From contig CAOKAG010000007.1 in the NCBI GenBank assembly GCA_948466395.1, forward strand, positions 1 through 40,928: 40,928 nt of DNA, in the 5' to 3' direction. Position numbers and translations under genes: made by a program. Shown here one piece after another: positions 14,564 to 22,695 of the stretch (position 1 is its first letter; the number at the start of each line of letters is the position of its first letter). A model generated the notes under the pieces. The model did not search any database. It had not been told where the DNA came from and was given only the letters and a program-made list of their open reading frames with translations. This DNA comes from an uncultured Mycoplasmatota bacterium (GTDB lineage Bacteria; Bacillota_I; Bacilli_A; RF39; UBA660).

Positions 14564-16740
14564 TTTTTCCTTCTTTCTAATTTTAACGAATTAAATACAA
14601 CGGTTAGACTACTTAAGGTCATGGCGAGGCTTCCAAACATTGGCGTCATCATTAAGCCATACTTCTTAAAAAAACCAGAGGCTATTGGTAGCATACAAAG
14701 GTTATAAAAGAATGCCCAAAAAAGATTTTGTTTAATGATTTTATAAGAACGTTTGCTAATTTTGATTAAATCTAATAGGTTACTTAGATTGTTGTTCATT
14801 AAAATCACACTTGATGCATCCATTGCTACATCGGTGCCATCATTTATACTGACACCAATGGTTGCTTTTACTAAAGCGGGAGCATCGTTGATGCCATCTC
14901 CTACCATCAATACTTTTTTTCCTTCTTTAATTAATTGATCAATTTGCTGACTTTTTTCATTGGGAAGAACATTTGCTATGACGTTAGTAATGCCAACTTC
15001 GTTAGCAATTTGCTTTGCGGTTCTTTCATTATCTCCTGTAAGCATGATGACTTCAATTTTATTTTCTTTAAATGCTTGAATGGTCTTTTTAATATGAGGC
15101 CTTATGACGTCTCGAACACCAATGAGACCAAGAATTTGTTTTTCTTCTACAACATAAAGGATACTACACCCCTTTTCTACTAAAAATTCATAATCTTTGT
15201 TTTCGTTAGGGGCAAGGTTTAATTTTTTTAGTAGTTTTTCATTTCCTAAGTAAATCTTTTTTTGATCGATTTTGCCTACGATTCCTATCCCAGTTAATGT
15301 TTGGATGTCTTTTACTTCTACTTTTTTGGTTATTTTAAAAGCGGTGGCAATGGGATGATTGGAATAGTATTCTATGTTTGCTACTAAATTTAATAGTTCT
15401 TCTTCTGTTTTGTTAGAATAGTTAAAGGTTTTAAATCGCTTTAATTTTCCATAAGTTAATGTTCCTGTTTTATCAAAGACTACAGTATCGATTTCTTTTG
15501 CTTTTTCTAAAGTTTCACTGTTTCGTACGAATAGACCTTTTTCAGCACAATGGCCATTACTTACGACAACAACTAAAGGAACAGCTAGACCTAAAGCACA
15601 AGGACACGCTACAACTAGCATGGTTACCATATTGATTAAAGCTTCTTCAAAAGGGTAACCTATCAAAAGTTGAATTAGGAAAAGAGCTAACGCTAGAAAT
15701 AGAATCGTAGGGACGAAATAACCACTTAATTTATCCGCTAGTTTAGCTATTTTATTTTTACTATTTGTGGCTTCAACAACCAATTCTACAATGTGGGAAA
15801 TCGTCGAATCACGCCCTATTTTCTTAGCTTTATATTCAATGTAACCATCGTAAATGATGGAGCCAGCTATAACTGGACTTTTTTCTTTTTTTAATACAGG
15901 TAGACTTTCACCAGTGATAAAACTTTCGTCTACATAAGTTTTACCTTTTACTACTTCACCATCGACGGCAATTTTGTCTCCTGCTCGAGCTAAAAGAAGA
16001 TCATTTATTTTTACTTCATCGATGGGGACGTTTTTTTCTTGATTTTTTAGTTTTAAAATGGCTTGTTGAGGTGTAATTTGAACAAGTTTTTTTATTGCCT
16101 CTTTGGTTTTATCTTGACTTTTATGTTCAATGAATCGACCTAGTTTAATGAAATAGAGAATCATACAGGTGGACTCAAAATAAAGATTTTCTAGATTGAT
16201 GTGGGTGCCATTTAATAGTTTTAAGTAGCCTTCTAAACTATAAAAAAAGCTAGTTAAGACACTTAGCATAACAAGAGTGTCCATGTTTGGCATTCTATGA
16301 ATTAAATTTTTAATTCCACTTTTTAAAATGTCTCGTCCATAGATTAAAAAAAGAAGGGTGATGGAAAACATCATCGTCGATAAAAGAATGGGATGATTTC
16401 TATTTATGTAAGGTATTTGGGGTAAAAAAAGTAAGTGGTGCATTGAACTGTACATTAGAAGTATAATTAGTCCTCCTAAAAGAATTAATTTTGTTTTATC
16501 CGAGGATTGGCTTTCTTTATCTTCTATTTTTTTAAATTCTCCTAAACTGATAAAACCTGCTTCTTTAATAAATCGCTCAATTTCTTTTTTATTTAATCCT
16601 TCGTATTCAATGGAAGCGATAGAAAGAACTAAATTGACGGTTGCCTTTTTTATGCCTTCTTTTTTGGTTAGGTATTTTTCAAGTCCACTAGAGCAAGCAC
16701 TACAAGTCATGCCCCCAATGGAAAGAACTATTTTTTTCAT
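14560..16740 (-). CDS. copA: Cu(I)-exporting P1B-type ATPase CopA
   Basis: A 726-residue membrane ATPase with the full set of motifs: N-terminal HMA with CSAC (C13, C16), eight predicted membrane helices, TGES (276-279), the metal-site CPC (379-381), phosphorylation motif DKTGT (423-427), SNHP (460-463) and GDGINDAP (614-621). Helix 7 has NLFWAFFYN and helix 8 has MTLSS, the signature of the Cu(I) subgroup. Only one HMA is fused. It lies 12 bp after the Zn/Cd ATPase gene in the same operon. Confidence 0.95.
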   Translation of the reverse strand: MKKIVLSIGGMTCSACSSGLEKYLTKKEGIKKATVNLVLSIASIEYEGLNKKEIERFIKEAGFISLGEFKKIEDKESQSSDKTKLILLGGLIILLMYSSMHHLLFLPQIPYINRNHPILLSTMMFSITLLFLIYGRDILKSGIKNLIHRMPNMDTLVMLSVLTSFFYSLEGYLKLLNGTHINLENLYFESTCMILYFIKLGRFIEHKSQDKTKEAIKKLVQITPQQAILKLKNQEKNVPIDEVKINDLLLARAGDKIAVDGEVVKGKTYVDESFITGESLPVLKKEKSPVIAGSIIYDGYIEYKAKKIGRDSTISHIVELVVEATNSKNKIAKLADKLSGYFVPTILFLALALFLIQLLIGYPFEEALINMVTMLVVACPCALGLAVPLVVVVSNGHCAEKGLFVRNSETLEKAKEIDTVVFDKTGTLTYGKLKRFKTFNYSNKTEEELLNLVANIEYYSNHPIATAFKITKKVEVKDIQTLTGIGIVGKIDQKKIYLGNEKLLKKLNLAPNENKDYEFLVEKGCSILYVVEEKQILGLIGVRDVIRPHIKKTIQAFKENKIEVIMLTGDNERTAKQIANEVGITNVIANVLPNEKSQQIDQLIKEGKKVLMVGDGINDAPALVKATIGVSINDGTDVAMDASSVILMNNNLSNLLDLIKISKRSYKIIKQNLFWAFFYNLCMLPIASGFFKKYGLMMTPMFGSLAMTLSSLTVVFNSLKLERRKK

Positions 16741-16752
16741 TTTTTTGCCTCC

Positions 16753-18612
16753 TTAAGAAATTTTTTTAACGTCTAAGAGTCTTAAGGCGTTTAGGATGGC
16801 AAGAATGGATACGCCGACATCTGCAAAAACCGAAGCCCACATACTTGTTAACCCTAAAGCACTTAATAGTAGCACACCTATTTTTATGGCTATAGCGAAG
16901 AAACTATTTTGTTTTACAATTCTCATGGTTTTTTTGGAAATTTGAATCGAAGAAGCAATTTTTGAAGGTTCATCGGTCATAATAACGATGTCAGAAGCTT
17001 CAATGGCGGCATCACTTCCAAGACCACCCATCGAGATGCCAATGTCTGCTAAAGCTAATACAGGTGCATCATTGATTCCATCCCCCACAAAGATGACTTT
17101 TTTATTTTCTGTTTTCTCGGTTATTAATTTTTCTATCCATTCGCATTTTTCTTGAGGTAAGAGTTCAGTATGGTATTCGTCTAAATTGAGAGTCTTAGCA
17201 ACGTAAGCACTTGCTTTTTCACGGTCTCCTGTAAGCATAACTATTTTTTTTACTCGATTTTTTTTAAAGCGTTGGATGGCTTTGTAAGCGTCATCTTTAA
17301 TTTTATCACTAATGACTAGGGTCCCTATCCATTCATTATTTTTTGCCACATAAACAAGGGTCCCTTCTTCTTCACTTTTTTCAAAATTTATCTTATATTT
17401 GTTCATCAATTTTTCATTTCCAACTAAAACGGTTTGGCCTTCTACAATGGCTAAAACCCCTTGACCCGCTATTTCTTGAGTTTTTGTCACTTCTTTTTTG
17501 TTCATTTTTTTACCATAAGCTTGTTTTAATGAGTGTGAAATGGGATGATTGGAAAAGCTTTCTGCTAGAGCGGCCATTTTTAAGACTTCTTTTTTAGAAT
17601 ACCCAGAAGATTCGATTTTTTGCACTTTAAATACGCCTTCTGTTAACGTTCCTGTTTTATCACAGGCTATAATCTCTGTCTTAGCAAGCGCTTCTAAATA
17701 ATTGCTTCCTTTTATTAATACACCCATTTTAGAGGCGGCTCCGATACCTAAAAAGAAAGCTAAAGGAATAGAAATGACTAAAGCACAAGGACAAGAAACA
17801 ACTAAAAAGGATAAAGCACGATAGAACCAGTCACTAAATTGTGCGTCTTTTAAAATAAGGTTTGGAAGGAGCATAAGCAACAAAGCGATTATTACCACCA
17901 CTGGAGTATAGATTCTAGCAAATTTACTGATAAAGTTTTCTGCAACTGATTTTCTACTACTGGCATTTTCAACTAAATCTAAAATCTTTTTTACTGTGGA
18001 TTCGCCAAATTCTTTTGTTACTTTTATCTTCAAACTACTCGTATTGTTGATGCATCCACTTAATACTTCGTCTTCTACGGTTACTTTTCTAGGCACCGCT
18101 TCTCCAGTTAACGCTTTTGTATCCAGCATGGACTCACCTTCTATTACTCTTCCATCTAAAGGAATTTTTTCTCCAGGTTTTACAAAAATTATCTCGTCTA
18201 TTTTTACTTCATCAGGGTCTACTTTTAGTATTTTTCCTTTACGATATACGTTTGCATAATCAGGCCTAATTTCCATCAAATCTGAAATTGATTTTCTTGA
18301 TTTATCTACAGCATAGCTTTGAAACAGTTCTCCAATTTGATAGAACAGCATGACCGCCACCGCTTCAGGAAATTCTCCGATTCCAAATGCGCCGAGTGTT
18401 GCAATTGTCATCAAGAAGTTTTCATCTAACATTTTGCCTTTAAAAAGGTTTCGAATGGCTTTTAATACGATGTCTATTCCCACTATACCATAGGCTAAGA
18501 TTAACAAACCATTATTTATTTTTTTTGTTTCAAACTTTATAAAAAAAGACAGAAGGCATAAAAAAAGGGAAAGGATGAGTTTTATCCATTGCTTTTTTTG
18601 TTTTCGGTTCAT
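16753..18612 (-). CDS. Zn/Cd/Pb-exporting P1B-type ATPase
   Basis: A 619-residue heavy-metal ATPase: TGEA (169-172), CPC (274-276) in helix 6 followed by ALVISIPLAFFLGIG, DKTGT (318-322), SNHP, GDGINDAPVL, and an Asp near the start of helix 8 (D598, ADVGVSILA). CPC plus this Asp marks the P1B-2 group (Zn2+, Cd2+, Pb2+). It has no fused N-terminal HMA domain; a separate HMA gene four bases upstream supplies one. It is in the CadC-like ArsR-controlled operon, which fits Zn/Cd specificity. Confidence 0.92.
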   Translation of the reverse strand: MNRKQKKQWIKLILSLFLCLLSFFIKFETKKINNGLLILAYGIVGIDIVLKAIRNLFKGKMLDENFLMTIATLGAFGIGEFPEAVAVMLFYQIGELFQSYAVDKSRKSISDLMEIRPDYANVYRKGKILKVDPDEVKIDEIIFVKPGEKIPLDGRVIEGESMLDTKALTGEAVPRKVTVEDEVLSGCINNTSSLKIKVTKEFGESTVKKILDLVENASSRKSVAENFISKFARIYTPVVVIIALLLMLLPNLILKDAQFSDWFYRALSFLVVSCPCALVISIPLAFFLGIGAASKMGVLIKGSNYLEALAKTEIIACDKTGTLTEGVFKVQKIESSGYSKKEVLKMAALAESFSNHPISHSLKQAYGKKMNKKEVTKTQEIAGQGVLAIVEGQTVLVGNEKLMNKYKINFEKSEEEGTLVYVAKNNEWIGTLVISDKIKDDAYKAIQRFKKNRVKKIVMLTGDREKASAYVAKTLNLDEYHTELLPQEKCEWIEKLITEKTENKKVIFVGDGINDAPVLALADIGISMGGLGSDAAIEASDIVIMTDEPSKIASSIQISKKTMRIVKQNSFFAIAIKIGVLLLSALGLTSMWASVFADVGVSILAILNALRLLDVKKIS

Positions 18613-18616
18613 TATT

Positions 18617-18841
18617 TTAGACCTCCTCTATTTTTAAATCAGGTTCTTCTTTTTTGATTTTTTTTCTAATGGTTTCAAGCGCTTTTTCTTTATCGCTTTC
18701 TTGACATTCAAAGGTGAGTTTTTGAGTGATAAAACTAATGCTAACGTTTTCTATTAACTCTATTTTCTCTAAAATTCTTTCTAATTTATTGGCACAATTT
18801 GCACAATCTAAATTTATTATTTTAAATTGATATTTTTTCAT
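18617..18841 (-). CDS. Stand-alone HMA protein for the Zn/Cd ATPase
   Basis: A 74-residue HMA domain with the motif LDCANC (C13, C16), as in the N-terminal domain of CadA-type pumps rather than CopZ. The stop is four bases before the Zn/Cd ATPase start, so it looks like a detached N-terminal domain of that pump. An acidic tail ends the protein. It likely hands metal to the ATPase. Confidence 0.85.
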   Translation of the reverse strand: MKKYQFKIINLDCANCANKLERILEKIELIENVSISFITQKLTFECQESDKEKALETIRKKIKKEEPDLKIEEV

Positions 18842-18855
18842 TTTGATTCCTTTCT

Positions 18856-19218
18856 TTAATTTTTATGATTTATATGTTCTAAGCCAATTTCAAATAATTT
18901 AACGATGTGACTATCGTCTAAGGTGTAATAGATTTCTTTTCCATTTTTTCGACATCGGACCACACCACTCCTTCGCAAGACGGCTAATTGGTGAGAGATT
19001 GACGATTTGGTCATATTTAGTACGTTTGCTAAATCACAAACACACATTTCTTTTTGATCTAAAGCAAAAAGAATTCGACATCGGGTTGTGTCTCCAATTA
19101 ACTTAAATAAATCCGCTAAGTGATTAAATGTATTCTCGTTTGGCAATTTTTTTAATACTTCATCCACCGCTTCTTGATGAATGACGTTGCAATCACAAGA
19201 AAATTCATTTCTAGACAT
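18856..19218 (-). CDS. ArsR/SmtB-family metal sensor (CadC/ZiaR-like)
   Basis: A 120-residue winged-helix repressor. It has both metal sites of the family: an alpha-3N type with N-terminal C8/C10 plus C59/C61 in MCVCDL, and an alpha-5 type with D102-x-H104, H115 and H118 near the C-terminus. This is the CadC/ZiaR double-site type that senses Cd, Pb or Zn. The recognition helix is MTKSSISHQLAVLRRSG. It is first of the efflux operon and its own promoter is interrupted by a palindrome, so it is autoregulated with the pumps and released by metal. Confidence 0.92.
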   Translation of the reverse strand: MSRNEFSCDCNVIHQEAVDEVLKKLPNENTFNHLADLFKLIGDTTRCRILFALDQKEMCVCDLANVLNMTKSSISHQLAVLRRSGVVRCRKNGKEIYYTLDDSHIVKLFEIGLEHINHKN

Positions 19219-19247
19219 AAAAAACCTCCATTATAAGTTATGCATTT

Positions 19248-19303
19248 AGTTGAATTAGGTTTCAACTATCCCAATTATAATTGAATACTTATTCAATTGT
19301 CAA
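19248..19303 (-). promoter_or_regulatory. Promoter and operators of the metal-efflux operon
   Basis: On the minus strand TTGACA (19303-19298) and TATAAT (19279-19274) are 18 bases apart, and the entire spacer is a perfect palindrome ATTGAATA-N2-TATTCAAT. A second inverted repeat AGTTGAA-N6-TTCAACT lies at 19248-19267, over the expected start site. Both are built from TTGAA half-sites typical of ArsR/SmtB operators, so the repressor would block RNA polymerase directly. Confidence 0.85.
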
Positions 19304-19312
19304 TTCCTATTT

Positions 19313-19346
19313 AAAAAAACACAAACCTTCTATGATTTTGTGTTTT
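19313..19346 (-). terminator. Terminator of the 19372 gene
   Basis: AAACACAAA and TTTGTGTTT form a stem with an 11-base loop. On the minus strand it is followed by seven T residues. It separates the membrane-protein gene from the efflux-operon promoter. Confidence 0.75.
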
Positions 19347-19371
19347 ATTTTAATTATTCTCGTATTGCTTT

Positions 19372-20058
19372 TTAATAAAATTTTTCTACTAGCTTGCATT
19401 CATGATTCTTTAAATAATGCTCGTATTTTTCTTTTGATACCTCATTTCTTTCATGATAAGAAATATAGAGTATACCATTCATATTTAAAATTTCATAATA
19501 TTTACCAATACTATAATGAAAAGAATCCATGGCTCCTAATGAATACGTATACACTTCGTAATGATTTTGACAATAATAGTGTTGATCTTTATAAATGTCT
19601 TTTCTGTCGCTTTCTTCATTTAAATTTATTCCAAAAATTAATAAAAATAGGAATGTTAAAGGGAGTAAAAATAGAAAAAGGACTAGAATTATAACTATTG
19701 AAATTATTTTTGTAACTAAACTGTCTTTAAAACCTAGGCTACACAAAATTATGATATTAGAAATATCGAAGAGACATTGGAGGCTATTCTTAGAAAAGAA
19801 AGCTAGGAAAAGAAAAACCAGAATGACCAAATTTTTATATTTGATTTTGTTTCTATTTTGAATTAATATTTTGGCATTGATTAGAATTAATCCTATCATA
19901 AATAGTTGATAGAGCCCTCCATCTATTTTTAAATTTTTAAAAACAAAATTATAAATGATAAAAAAGAGTAAGATAAGAAGTGCATAATCATTTATTAGAA
20001 AGTTTGTTTCTAAAATTTTAAGTTTAAACTTCAAGCGTTTAAGATAATAATTTTTCAT
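19372..20058 (-). CDS. Integral membrane protein of unknown function
   Basis: A 228-residue protein. About residues 24-150 hold four or five hydrophobic segments. The remaining about 75 residues form a soluble C-terminal domain with YTYSLGAMDSFHYSIGKYYE and a closing CKLVEKFY. No known family is recognised. GGAGTGAAGAG precedes the ATG. It is flanked by the metal operon and the zinc-ribbon gene, but it has its own terminator, so a link with metal resistance is not shown. Confidence 0.7.
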   Translation of the reverse strand: MKNYYLKRLKFKLKILETNFLINDYALLILLFFIIYNFVFKNLKIDGGLYQLFMIGLILINAKILIQNRNKIKYKNLVILVFLFLAFFSKNSLQCLFDISNIIILCSLGFKDSLVTKIISIVIILVLFLFLLPLTFLFLLIFGINLNEESDRKDIYKDQHYYCQNHYEVYTYSLGAMDSFHYSIGKYYEILNMNGILYISYHERNEVSKEKYEHYLKNHECKLVEKFY

Positions 20059-20096
20059 TGACTCTTCACTCCTAATATTGACTTTTGCTAAAAAAA

Positions 20097-20430
20097 CTAT
20101 TTTTCTTTACAGTGGCATTCAGGATTCTGACAAGTACAATTTGGGTTAGAACCAGTCGCACATTCATGGGTACAAGTGCATTTCCATCTTTTTAAAGTAG
20201 GAAAAGAGATTTTTACAGTATTCTTTCATCTCTTCTTTTGTCATCCCTACTTGATCCCCGTATTCTGAACATTTATCAATGTAGTCTTCCATGGATATTT
20301 TGTCTATGAATTCTCCTGATTCAAAACAATATTGGCAATAATCATTATTGATGCTCCCATCTTTATTTATTCCTAATTGTTCATTTGAAGTTATTGGCAT
20401 ACCACAACTTTGACATCTTTTATTTTTCAT
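20097..20430 (-). CDS. Zinc-ribbon protein with Cys-rich tail, interrupted by a single-base frameshift
   Basis: The open frame from 20430 ends early at 20164 (88 residues). Its N-terminus has the paired Cys sites CQSCGMP (C6, C9) and YCQYC (C32, C35) of the putative zinc-ribbon family usually ending in FPTLKRWK. That ending is found in the +1 frame: after CKNLF the frame continues PTLKRWK and then a tail with seven Cys and two His, stopping at 20097. Deleting one base of the A4 run at 20202-20205 (T4 on the coding strand) restores a 110-residue protein. The tail resembles a small metallothionein. It is the third gene of the RdgB-deformylase operon. It is either a real lesion or a sequence error; I see no programmed-shift signal. 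Confidence 0.65.
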
Positions 20431-20437
20431 CTTCTAT

Positions 20438-20986
20438 TTATTCCTCCATTTTTAATTTTTTTACTAATTTGTATTCATCATTTTTTGACAAAATTTCATA
20501 AGGGCGTTTTTCTCTTTGTTTTTTTGTTTCTTCCCAAGTCATTTCTGTTACATCTAGAGCTCTATCTATATGTAAAATTCCATTTAAATGGTCAAATTCA
20601 TGACTAAAAATTGTTGCTTTAAAACCTTCATATGTTTCGTGAACTTTCAAACCATCTATTGTATAATATTCTATTTCAACTTCATAGGGACGATCTACTA
20701 TTCCAACATAATCAAGACAACTTGCACATCTTTCAAGAAATCTAGTATGCCCTTTTTGGTTTAAAATCTTTGGATTAATAAGAACAATTTCTTCATCATA
20801 AGCCTTATTTCTATTTTTATTCATATCAATAGTTGTGTTTCGTATATAAATCATTCTTTTTGGGATACCTATTTGTACAGGTGCTAGAGCATAAACTGCA
20901 TTGTTACGGCAATAATTTTTTAATACATTAATATATTCTAAATAATCGTCTTTACCAAAATTCACCTCGGTAGATACTTGCCTCAA
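20438..20986 (-). CDS. Divergent peptide deformylase
   Basis: A 182-residue metalloprotease-like protein. Motif III is SHEFDHLNG (H129, H133), and motif II is present as SCLDYVG with the metal-ligand C90. Motif I is altered: ALAPVQIGIP instead of GxGLAAxQ, and motif II lacks EGCLS. Peptide deformylase removes the formyl group from new proteins; this copy may be a secondary enzyme with different specificity. The start is TTG at 20986 with AAGGA about ten bases upstream in the end of the preceding gene. Confidence 0.8.
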   Translation of the reverse strand: MRQVSTEVNFGKDDYLEYINVLKNYCRNNAVYALAPVQIGIPKRMIYIRNTTIDMNKNRNKAYDEEIVLINPKILNQKGHTRFLERCASCLDYVGIVDRPYEVEIEYYTIDGLKVHETYEGFKATIFSHEFDHLNGILHIDRALDVTEMTWEETKKQREKRPYEILSKNDEYKLVKKLKMEE

Positions 20987-20992
20987 AAATAA

Positions 20993-21616
20993 TTAATCCT
21001 TTTTGATTGTCTTTCTAGTATAGAATAAATTATATTTAATAAATTTCACACATTCTTTATCAAAAATATGTCCTAAATTTTTAAATTCATCATCTGTCAT
21101 ATCTGTATAATACTTTTTTGTGACTGGATCTATTGTAATAACATCTAATGGATTACCTCTATGCTTGTTATTCGATGTTTTAGAGGACAATATAAATTTA
21201 TCTTCACTTATTTCAACAGTCTTTAATCCATCTTCTGTCATCATTGCGAGTCCAGTTATGTAATAACCTATGCTTTTTCCACCAATCGATTCTATTAGTG
21301 CTTTATAGTAGTCTATCATTTCGTCATCAGACAATTCTTTACCTTTCACACGTCTTACAAATAATCCTGGTTGTTTCTCTTCTGGAATATTTTCTATATA
21401 TAAACCTGAATCCCCAGCAATAGTTGGCATATTTGTTGCTTGATAATATGCTTTTGCTTTTTTTATGGCATTTTCAGTTGCTGTTTTTCCATCCTCTATT
21501 ACTTCTATTTTAATCCCTAATTCTTTAGGCGTTATGAGTTCAATAGGCAATCCTTGTAATCTTCTTCGCATATTGTATATTTTTGAATTATTGGTTGTTG
21601 CATATAATAATTTCAA
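20993..21616 (-). CDS. RdgB/HAM1-like non-canonical purine NTP pyrophosphatase
   Basis: A 207-residue member of the HAM1/RdgB family that hydrolyses dITP/XTP and keeps them out of DNA. The N-terminal ATTNNSK (nucleotide loop) and IAGDSGLYI (the ADDSGL-like catalytic motif) are visible; the C-terminal half is divergent. The start is TTG at 21616 with AAGGAGG nine bases upstream. It heads a three-gene operon with deformylase and the zinc-ribbon gene. Confidence 0.8.
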   Translation of the reverse strand: MKLLYATTNNSKIYNMRRRLQGLPIELITPKELGIKIEVIEDGKTATENAIKKAKAYYQATNMPTIAGDSGLYIENIPEEKQPGLFVRRVKGKELSDDEMIDYYKALIESIGGKSIGYYITGLAMMTEDGLKTVEISEDKFILSSKTSNNKHRGNPLDVITIDPVTKKYYTDMTDDEFKNLGHIFDKECVKFIKYNLFYTRKTIKKD

Positions 21617-21809
21617 AAGGTATTCCCTCCTTACATAGTTAGCTTACTTTAATTTTATCATATTTTAGATCATTTTTTTCTTAAATATAAACTAATAAAA
21701 AACGATGCTATTTTATAAAAAGATTTAAAATGAGGAAAAAATCAAATAAAAGCTCGTTAAAAAATAATTATTCCAAAAGAAACCACTATTAATCTCATTA
21801 TTTTATAAA

Positions 21810-22198
21810 TTATACAATTACAGAAAAGTCTTCACAAATACACTTTTCATTTTTTTTAATTATTTCATTTTTAACTATATGATTTCGAGCACCAATATTA
21901 TTAAGAACTGTTGCTACATTTTTTTGAGCTAATTCAAAAATTTCATCTATATCTATTTTTGTTATCTTTTCTTTCTTTATAATTTCACTAATAAACGTTA
22001 CAAAAAATATATCTCCACATCCATTAGTTTCTTTTTCTTTAAGTGGTATTACTTCATAATCGTATACGTTATTAGCAAAAATAATGGTAGCTCCTTTTTT
22101 ACCTTTTGTTATTATTAAAAAATAAATATTCATCTTTTTCTTAAATTGATCCAATGTTAAATTCAACTTACGTAATATGAAAGATAGGACCTTATCTA
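21810..22198 (-). pseudogene. C-terminal fragment of a PfkB-family sugar kinase
   Basis: Only the C-terminal about 120 residues of a PfkB kinase remain. The motif NGCGDIFF corresponds to the catalytic DTxGAGD motif of ribokinase-like enzymes, preceded by an ITKGKKG nucleotide-binding segment. The N-terminal sugar-binding half is missing. An ATG at 22250 opens the frame, but its first about 20 codons are in the other reading frame of the recombinase remnant, so that start is an artefact. The junction is at about 22190-22200. Non-functional. Confidence 0.7.
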
Positions 22199-22690
22199 TT
22201 ACTTGCCATTTGGTTTTGTAGTTGCTTTTCCACCTAGAAAACAACCACAATTAGAACATTTTAATTATTTGTAAAAAGATAAGTTGTTGTTCTTTCATAA
22301 TGTCTAGCATTTCTTTGTTTTTGTGATTGGCAATTATTCCATTTTTCTTTAGATACAATAGGTTCAACGACATTTTCAAAGTTAGTAGGATTTTTTGTTT
22401 TCCTACCATTCACGAAATCCCCTTTAGACAATTCATTTGATAGTATCTTTTGAATAGTGGACTTATACCAATTTGTTTTTCCTAGCACCTTTTCTTGATT
22501 ATAGATATTAGCAATCGTTTGATGACTTTTTCCTTCTAAATATAGGTCAAAAACTCTTACTACAATATCTTTGTTAATTGGATCAATGACTAACTTTTTA
22601 TTATCTCTTTTAAATCCTAGAGGTGTTCGATTTGGAATGTGTCTACCACGTACATAATAGCATCTATTTAAAAATGCTATTATTAAATAA
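22199..22690 (-). pseudogene. C-terminal part of a large serine recombinase
   Basis: Reading from about 22690 down, an open frame encodes a RHIPNRTPLGFKR segment, then VIDPINKD, KSHQTIANIYN, WYKSTIQKILSN, and a zinc-ribbon start CSNCGCFLGG. These are the recombinase and zinc-ribbon domains of large serine integrases/transposon resolvases. The frame is broken after FTN at about 22265, where one T of the plus strand (A on the coding strand) seems lost, and stops at 22199 next to the PfkB fragment. The matching N-terminal catalytic part lies at 25477-25742. Confidence 0.75.
22654..22683. repeat. Perfect inverted repeat at the ABC/recombinase junction
   Basis: ATAATAGCAT (22654-22663) and ATGCTATTAT (22674-22683) form a perfect 10-bp stem with a 10-base loop. 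The sequence TGCTATTAT within it recurs at 25472-25480, the other end of the interrupting segment. No T-tract follows on the minus strand, so it is a poor terminator. Confidence 0.6.
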
Positions 22691-22695
22691 GGATT

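Noticed and set aside
19281-19694. Plus-strand open frame of 137 residues beside the ArsR promoter
   Set aside because: It starts within the operator region, has no Shine-Dalgarno, and most of it is antisense to the 19372 membrane protein gene.
20164-20205. Programmed +1 frameshift in the zinc-ribbon gene
   Set aside because: No stop codon, rare codon or upstream Shine-Dalgarno-like element at the shift point, unlike prfB-type sites; a simple base insertion in a run explains it.
22654-22683. Terminator for the ABC exporter gene
   Set aside because: The stem is perfect but lies over the recombinase frame and is not followed by a T-run on the minus strand.
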